8,125 nt of DNA from JBHIBA01 sp046758845 (lineage in GTDB: Bacteria; UBA8248; JACPRG01; G963555815), in contig JBHIBA010000210.1 of assembly GCA_046758845.1 (NCBI GenBank), positions 1 through 8,125 of the forward strand, written 5' to 3'. The position numbers and the translations under genes were made by a program. The notes beneath the pieces were generated by a model. It did no database searches. It worked only from the letters and a program-made list of their open reading frames with translations, and was not told the DNA's origin. Below are positions 4,783-8,125 of this stretch, piece by piece; within the stretch, counting starts at the first letter, position 1, and every line of letters starts with the position of its first letter.

Positions 4783-5988
4783 ATGAAGGCGATCATTCTG
4801 GCGGGGGGAGGCGACAACCTGCACCCCTTCACCTCCTCCCGGCCCAAACCGATGATCCACCTGAGCGGCCGCTACCTCCTCGAATGCACCATCGAGTACC
4901 TCAGGGCGGCGGGCGCGGTCGATCTGATTCTTGTGCTCGGGCACAGGAAGGAGCGCATCACCTCGTATTTCGGCAGCGGGAGCGACTTCGGCGTCCGAAT
5001 CAGCTACGTGAACCAGGAAGAAGGCCTCGGGATCGGCAACGCCCTGTTGCAGGCCGAGAACCGGATCAATCCCGGGGAATATTTCCTCCTGGTTTACGGC
5101 GACGTGGTGACCACCGGGAACATTTACCAGGAAACCCTTCAGAGCTTCAACTCCTTCCGGGCGCCGGTGGCGGCTATCTGTCTGACGCCGGCGGCGGAGG
5201 CCTTCGGCAACGTCTACCTGGACAACGAGATGCGCATCACCCGCCTGGTGGAGAAGCCCATGCACGGGGGTTTCGGCAATTACGTCCTGGCGGGCGTCTT
5301 CGTCCTCCCGCAAAAATATTTTGAAAGGCTGAAGACCGCAGAGGCCGACATGGAAAAAGCCCTGGCCGCCCTGATCAGCGAGGATGGCCTTCATTCCTGC
5401 GTCTGGGAACAAGACTGGGTGGACGTGAAACACCCCTGGGACGTTTTGCGGGCGAACCGAATGATCATGGACACGTGGCATCAGGCGGTCGTGTCCGATT
5501 CCGCAGAGCTGAAGGGATGGGTACACATGAGCGGACCCGTCCACATCGAACGAGGGGTCCAGATCCTCTCGGGGACGGTCATCGAGGGCCCCTGCTATCT
5601 GGGAAAGGGCAGCTTCGTGGGAAACAGCGTCCTCATACGCCCGTACACCAGCGTAGGGCCGAACTCGATCATCGGATATGGGGTCGAGCTGAAGAACTGT
5701 GTCCTGTTCGGATCCACCAAAGTCGGCCGTCTCTCTTTCATCGGGGACAGCGTGGTGGGCGAGGGAGCCAACGTCGGATCGGGCACCGTCACCGTCAACA
5801 TCAACTTGGACGGCACAGAGGTTCGCGCGGCCGTCGGGGGCCAAGCGGCCGAGACCGGAATGCCCAAACTGGGTTCCTTCATCGGGGACGGTTCGGTGAT
5901 CGGAGCGGGGAACACCCTCTTGGCCGGGACAGTCATCCGCAGCGGGAGCATCATCCCCCATCACGGAACGGTCCCTCTGGAGGTGTAG
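4783..5988 (+). CDS. GlmU-like sugar-1-phosphate nucleotidyltransferase/acetyltransferase with altered active sites
   Basis: The protein has 401 residues with an N-terminal nucleotidyltransferase domain (1 to about 230) and a C-terminal left-handed beta-helix of hexapeptide repeats (about 235-395). This is the layout and length of archaeal bifunctional enzymes such as Sulfolobus ST0452, which make UDP-GlcNAc from GlcN-1-phosphate. RPKP (20-23), the metal-binding Asp107 in VYGD, EKP (157-159) and Asp214 in WVD are kept. The signature loop, normally LAGGxGxRLxPLT, reads LAGGGDNLHPFT (6-17): one residue shorter, with Asn12 where the triphosphate-binding Arg should be. In the helix domain, the acetyltransferase motif HLSYxGD reads RLSFIGD (316-322), losing both catalytic His and Tyr. 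Arg286, Lys304 and Asn339/341 resemble conserved sites. Pairing with glmS argues for a UDP-amino-sugar role. It could be active with a changed mechanism or substrate, or a silent regulatory subunit. Confidence 0.82.
   Translation: MKAIILAGGGDNLHPFTSSRPKPMIHLSGRYLLECTIEYLRAAGAVDLILVLGHRKERITSYFGSGSDFGVRISYVNQEEGLGIGNALLQAENRINPGEYFLLVYGDVVTTGNIYQETLQSFNSFRAPVAAICLTPAAEAFGNVYLDNEMRITRLVEKPMHGGFGNYVLAGVFVLPQKYFERLKTAEADMEKALAALISEDGLHSCVWEQDWVDVKHPWDVLRANRMIMDTWHQAVVSDSAELKGWVHMSGPVHIERGVQILSGTVIEGPCYLGKGSFVGNSVLIRPYTSVGPNSIIGYGVELKNCVLFGSTKVGRLSFIGDSVVGEGANVGSGTVTVNINLDGTEVRAAVGGQAAETGMPKLGSFIGDGSVIGAGNTLLAGTVIRSGSIIPHHGTVPLEV
5979..5985 (+). promoter_or_regulatory. Ribosome-binding site of glmS inside the end of the upstream gene
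   Basis: GGAGGTG lies 7 nt before the glmS ATG and overlaps the last sense codons of the GlmU-like gene, whose stop codon sits between this site and the start. The arrangement favours translational coupling, so GlmS synthesis probably depends on ribosomes finishing the upstream gene. Confidence 0.85.
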
Positions 5989-5992
5989 ACGC

Positions 5993-7813
5993 ATGTGCGG
6001 GATCTCCGGCGTCGTCGGCTACCGCCGGGTGGCGGACGACCTGTTCCTGTCCATCCGGAATCTGGAGTACCGGGGCTACGACTCTTGCGGGGTGGCCCTT
6101 ATTTACAACGGCAAGCTCGAGGTCCGGAAAAACGTCGGGACTGTCGACGAGGTCAACGCCCTGGAAGGACTGACGAAGATCAGCGGGGAGATCGGAATCG
6201 CACACACCCGATGGGCCACCCACGGGAGGGTCAGCCAGGAAAACACCCACCCGCACACCTGCTGTAAAGGGAACATCGCTGTCGTTCACAACGGGATCAT
6301 CGCCAATCACCGGGTTCTGCGGGAGCGGTTGCTAAGACAAGGCCACAAGTTCCGTTCCGAGACCGACACCGAAGTGTTCGCCCACCTCCTCGAAGAGAGC
6401 CTGGACGCGGGCCTGAGCTTGGAGGACGCCTTCCGCCACGCCGTTCGAGAGCTGGAAGGCACCTTCGCCCTGGCCGTCATCGCCTTGCAGAAGCGGGACC
6501 GCATCCTCTGCGCCAAGAAGGAGAGTCCCCTTATCCTGGGCATCGGCGACAGTTGCAACTTCATCGGCTCCGACTCCAACGCCTTCATCGAATTCACCAA
6601 GCACGCCGTCGTCCTGGACGACGGGGAGATGGCCGTCGTTACCGGGGACGGCTTCGCGGTGAAAGACTTCCAGACCGGGTGGACCATCCGCAAAAGCGTC
6701 ATCGAAATTCAGTGGGACGCCGAGATGTCCAAGCGCGGCGGCTACCCGCACTACATGCTCAAGGAAATTTACGAGCAGCCCCGTACCGTCTCGCACGCCT
6801 TGGCGTTGGACCGCTCGGCGATCCGAAGGCTCGCGTGCTCCATCCAGACGCACAATCGGACCTACCTGATCGGGACGGGGACGACCTACTACGTCAGCCT
6901 CACCGGCCAATACCTGTTTTCGCGCCTCGCCAACCGCTTCCTCCCGGCCGTGAGCAGCGACGAGTTTCGCGAATTGGCCCAGGTGGACGGCGAAACGCTG
7001 GTCCTGGCTTCCTCCCAGTCGGGCGAAACGTACGACACCTTGAGCGCCCTGCGCTTCGCGAAAGAGCGCAGCGCGTCCACGGCGGCCATCGTCAACGTCG
7101 TGAGCTCCTCCATCGCCCGCATGGTGGAACAGGTGATCTTCCAGGGGGCGGGCCCTGAGATTTGCGTGCTCAGCACCAAAGCCGCCATCTCCCAGATGAT
7201 CCTCCTGCTCCTGGTGGCCCTGGAGGTCGGCCGCCTGGCGGGTCATCTCTCAGAGGAAGCCGTGGAGGCTAATCGCGCCGAGGTGGGGCGGCTTCCGGGA
7301 CTCATTGAAAAGATTCTGAACGAGCGTTCGGGGTTCATCCACACCATCGCCCGCCGGCAGCTGGACCGCGAGAACTGGCTCTACCTGGGGCGCGGGATTT
7401 ACTTCGCCATCGCCATGGAAGCGGCGCTCAAAATGAAAGAGGTCACCTACCTCCACGCGGAAGGGATGCCCGCCGGCTTCCTTAAGCACGGGACCATCTC
7501 TCTGATCGACGAGCGGATGGCCTCGCTGATCTTCCTCCCCCCGCCTGAGGCCGGCGAGCTTCACACCCTTTCACTGAGCAGCGCCGAGGAAATCAAGGCG
7601 CGGGGCGGATATGTCCTCGGAGTCCACACCGAAGGGGACGAGGAGGCGGAGGCCGTCTGTGACGAAGGCGTCGTCCTGCCGCCGGCGCCCCTGTTGGTGA
7701 CGCCTTTCCTGCACCTCATCGCCGGTCAACTCTTCGCCTACTTCACGGCAACGGGACTCAAGCGGAATATCGACCGGCCCCGCTCCCTCGCCAAGTCCGT
7801 CACCGTCGCCTGA
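5993..7813 (+). CDS. glmS: Glutamine--fructose-6-phosphate aminotransferase (isomerizing)
   Basis: This enzyme converts fructose-6-phosphate and glutamine to glucosamine-6-phosphate and glutamate, the entry step to UDP-GlcNAc for peptidoglycan and glycan synthesis. The length (606) matches E. coli GlmS (609). The glutaminase domain starts at Cys2, the nucleophile after Met removal, with HTRWATHG (71-78), HNGII (99-103) and SETDTEV (122-128). Two SIS sugar-isomerase domains follow: SQSGET (341-346), STKA (394-397), Glu483 in LKMKE, His499 in LKHG and Lys601 in the nearly invariant PRSLAKSVTV tail, which forms the sugar Schiff base. Phe496 replaces the usual Glu of GELKHG, and the sugar-phosphate loop reads GTGTT (294-298) instead of ACGTS. 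The KRGGYPHYMLKEIYEQP segment (247-263) is strongly conserved. It starts 4 nt after the GlmU-like stop with an excellent ribosome-binding site. GlmM, which would link the two steps, is not in the window. Confidence 0.95.
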   Translation: MCGISGVVGYRRVADDLFLSIRNLEYRGYDSCGVALIYNGKLEVRKNVGTVDEVNALEGLTKISGEIGIAHTRWATHGRVSQENTHPHTCCKGNIAVVHNGIIANHRVLRERLLRQGHKFRSETDTEVFAHLLEESLDAGLSLEDAFRHAVRELEGTFALAVIALQKRDRILCAKKESPLILGIGDSCNFIGSDSNAFIEFTKHAVVLDDGEMAVVTGDGFAVKDFQTGWTIRKSVIEIQWDAEMSKRGGYPHYMLKEIYEQPRTVSHALALDRSAIRRLACSIQTHNRTYLIGTGTTYYVSLTGQYLFSRLANRFLPAVSSDEFRELAQVDGETLVLASSQSGETYDTLSALRFAKERSASTAAIVNVVSSSIARMVEQVIFQGAGPEICVLSTKAAISQMILLLLVALEVGRLAGHLSEEAVEANRAEVGRLPGLIEKILNERSGFIHTIARRQLDRENWLYLGRGIYFAIAMEAALKMKEVTYLHAEGMPAGFLKHGTISLIDERMASLIFLPPPEAGELHTLSLSSAEEIKARGGYVLGVHTEGDEEAEAVCDEGVVLPPAPLLVTPFLHLIAGQLFAYFTATGLKRNIDRPRSLAKSVTVA

Positions 7814-7828
7814 AAATCAAAAAACCCA

Positions 7829-7898
7829 GGGGGCGCTTTTTGGGCACTGGCGCGCCGGCTTAGTCGTGGGGGCGCTTTTTGGGCGCTGGCGCGCCGGC
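7829..7898. repeat. 31-bp direct repeat, two copies
   Basis: Positions 7829-7859 and 7868-7898 are identical at 30 of 31 bases (A7846 versus G7885) and are separated by 8 nt. Each copy begins with five G, contains a T5 tract and ends in a segment holding the palindrome GGCGCGCC. The copies begin 16 nt after the glmS stop codon. In the second copy GCGC (7872-7875) can pair with GCGC (7883-7886); the single difference breaks this pairing in the first copy. No further copies are seen in the window, so it does not form a CRISPR array. Confidence 0.85.
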
Positions 7899-8039
7899 CG
7901 GACTGCGGTTGGAGCTACGTAGGCTTAAGCCGGGCGTCTTTGGCGCACACCTTCCAAGAGGTGATTGACCAGGCACGCAAGTGCGGAGACCCGACGCTGT
8001 GCGTCCGCCCCCCACACCCCCCAGCAAAACTTTTGTTTC

Positions 8040-8077
8040 GCGAAAGGGGGCGGCCCTGTAAGGCCGCCCCCTTTCGC
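8040..8077. other. Perfect 16-bp hairpin, possible U-tract-less terminator or repeat element
   Basis: Positions 8040-8055 pair without mismatch with 8062-8077 around the 6-nt loop ctgtaa. The stem is very GC-rich. On the + strand it is followed by ctaaaactgg, and on the minus strand by gaaacaaaag, so neither side has a proper U-tract. It lies 226 nt downstream of glmS and may serve as a transcription or processing boundary. A dispersed palindromic (REP-like) element is the main alternative. Confidence 0.6.
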
Positions 8078-8107
8078 CTAAAACTGGCCCATTGGCCGAA
8101 TGCGGGA

Positions 8108-8124
8108 GCCTTGTGCAGCAAGGC
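8108..8124. other. Small inverted repeat at the right edge
   Basis: GCCTTG (8108-8113) pairs perfectly with CAAGGC (8119-8124) around a 5-nt loop. The window ends one base later, so neither a following T-tract nor a longer structure can be judged. Confidence 0.3.
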
Positions 8125-8125
8125 G

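Larger units (their letters stand above)
7814..8125. other. Non-coding 3' region after glmS
   Basis: This 312-nt stretch has no convincing gene. It contains the two-copy direct repeat (7829-7898), adjoining palindromes CTACGTAG (7915-7922) and GGCTTAAGCC (7922-7931), a C-rich tract (8014-8032 region), the 16-bp hairpin (8040-8077) and a small inverted repeat at the right edge. No tRNA, CRISPR or transposase is visible. The only long open frame is on the minus strand (7915-8121); its translation has no recognisable motif, and it reads through the perfect hairpin, so it is not called. Confidence 0.6.

Noticed and set aside
4629..5324. 231-residue + frame beginning in the glmU promoter, including an ATG at 4659
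   Set aside because: It starts within the predicted promoter and runs out of frame over the GlmU-like gene. The product is Arg/Pro/Gly-rich with no family features.
4657..5994. 445-residue open frame on the minus strand across the GlmU-like gene
   Set aside because: It is antisense to a gene with clear domains. Its translation is compositionally odd (His/Asp/Gly/Pro rich) with no recognisable motif, as expected of a shadow frame in GC-rich DNA.
6332..7246. 304-residue minus-strand open frame inside glmS
   Set aside because: glmS is unmistakable on the + strand; this is a codon-composition shadow.
7829..7898. CRISPR-like repeat
   Set aside because: There are only two copies with an 8-nt spacer and no cas genes; spacers in CRISPR arrays are about 30 nt or more.
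7915..7931. Adjoining palindromes CTACGTAG and GGCTTAAGCC as an attachment site or operator
   Set aside because: They are short, overlap by one base and lack any nearby recombinase or regulator; chance occurrence is likely.
7915..8121. 68-residue minus-strand open frame in the 3' non-coding region
   Set aside because: No ribosome-binding site or motif was evident, and it reads straight through the perfect 16-bp hairpin.

Overview
The window looks like chromosomal DNA from a GC-rich bacterium with ordinary bacterial expression signals. These include sigma70-like promoters (TTGACA/TAGGAT, TTGACC/TAGCAT, TTGCCC/TATAAT), Shine-Dalgarno sites, a U-tract intrinsic terminator and a Fis-type DNA-binding domain. 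The mix of a bacterial IlvE, an FmdB zinc ribbon, a luciferase-like flavin oxidoreductase and a receiver-Fis protein suggests an uncultured lineage of the Desulfobacterota/Deltaproteobacteria type or a similar GC-rich phylum. That placement is inference; no rRNA or other phylogenetic marker is present. All seven genes lie on the + strand and the window is densely coding.

Region 1 (about 57-3778) reads as one transcription unit. An intrinsic terminator of an upstream unit (57-96) is followed by a promoter (128-157). Then come a luciferase-like monooxygenase family protein (264-1271), a short relic of an M24 metallopeptidase C-terminus (1277-1372), an isoaspartyl peptidase/L-asparaginase (1381-2304), a branched-chain amino-acid aminotransferase (2423-3334) and a small FmdB-type zinc ribbon protein (3398-3715). 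A 14-bp stem followed by seven T closes the unit (3723-3778). The theme is amino-acid and peptide turnover plus an oxidoreductase of unknown substrate.

Region 2 (3780-4558) is a single regulatory gene with its own promoter. A 9-bp inverted repeat surrounds the -35 box and a strong hairpin lies in the leader. The protein joins a degenerate receiver domain without a phosphoacceptor Asp to a C-terminal Fis-type helix-turn-helix.

Region 3 (4629-7813) is a promoter with a perfect TATAAT box driving a two-gene amino-sugar operon, a GlmU-like protein and GlmS, 4 nt apart. GlmS makes glucosamine-6-phosphate from fructose-6-phosphate and glutamine. The GlmU-like protein has the domain order and length of archaeal bifunctional sugar-1-phosphate nucleotidyltransferase/amino-sugar acetyltransferases. 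However, its nucleotide-binding loop is one residue short and lacks the usual Arg, and the acetyltransferase catalytic His-x-x-Tyr is Arg-x-x-Phe. This is the most unusual feature of the window: it may be a diverged or catalytically silent GlmU paralogue kept beside an apparently intact GlmS.

Region 4 (7814-8125) is non-coding. It holds a 31-bp direct repeat (two copies), several short palindromes and a perfect 16-bp hairpin without a U-tract. The window ends in another small inverted repeat.
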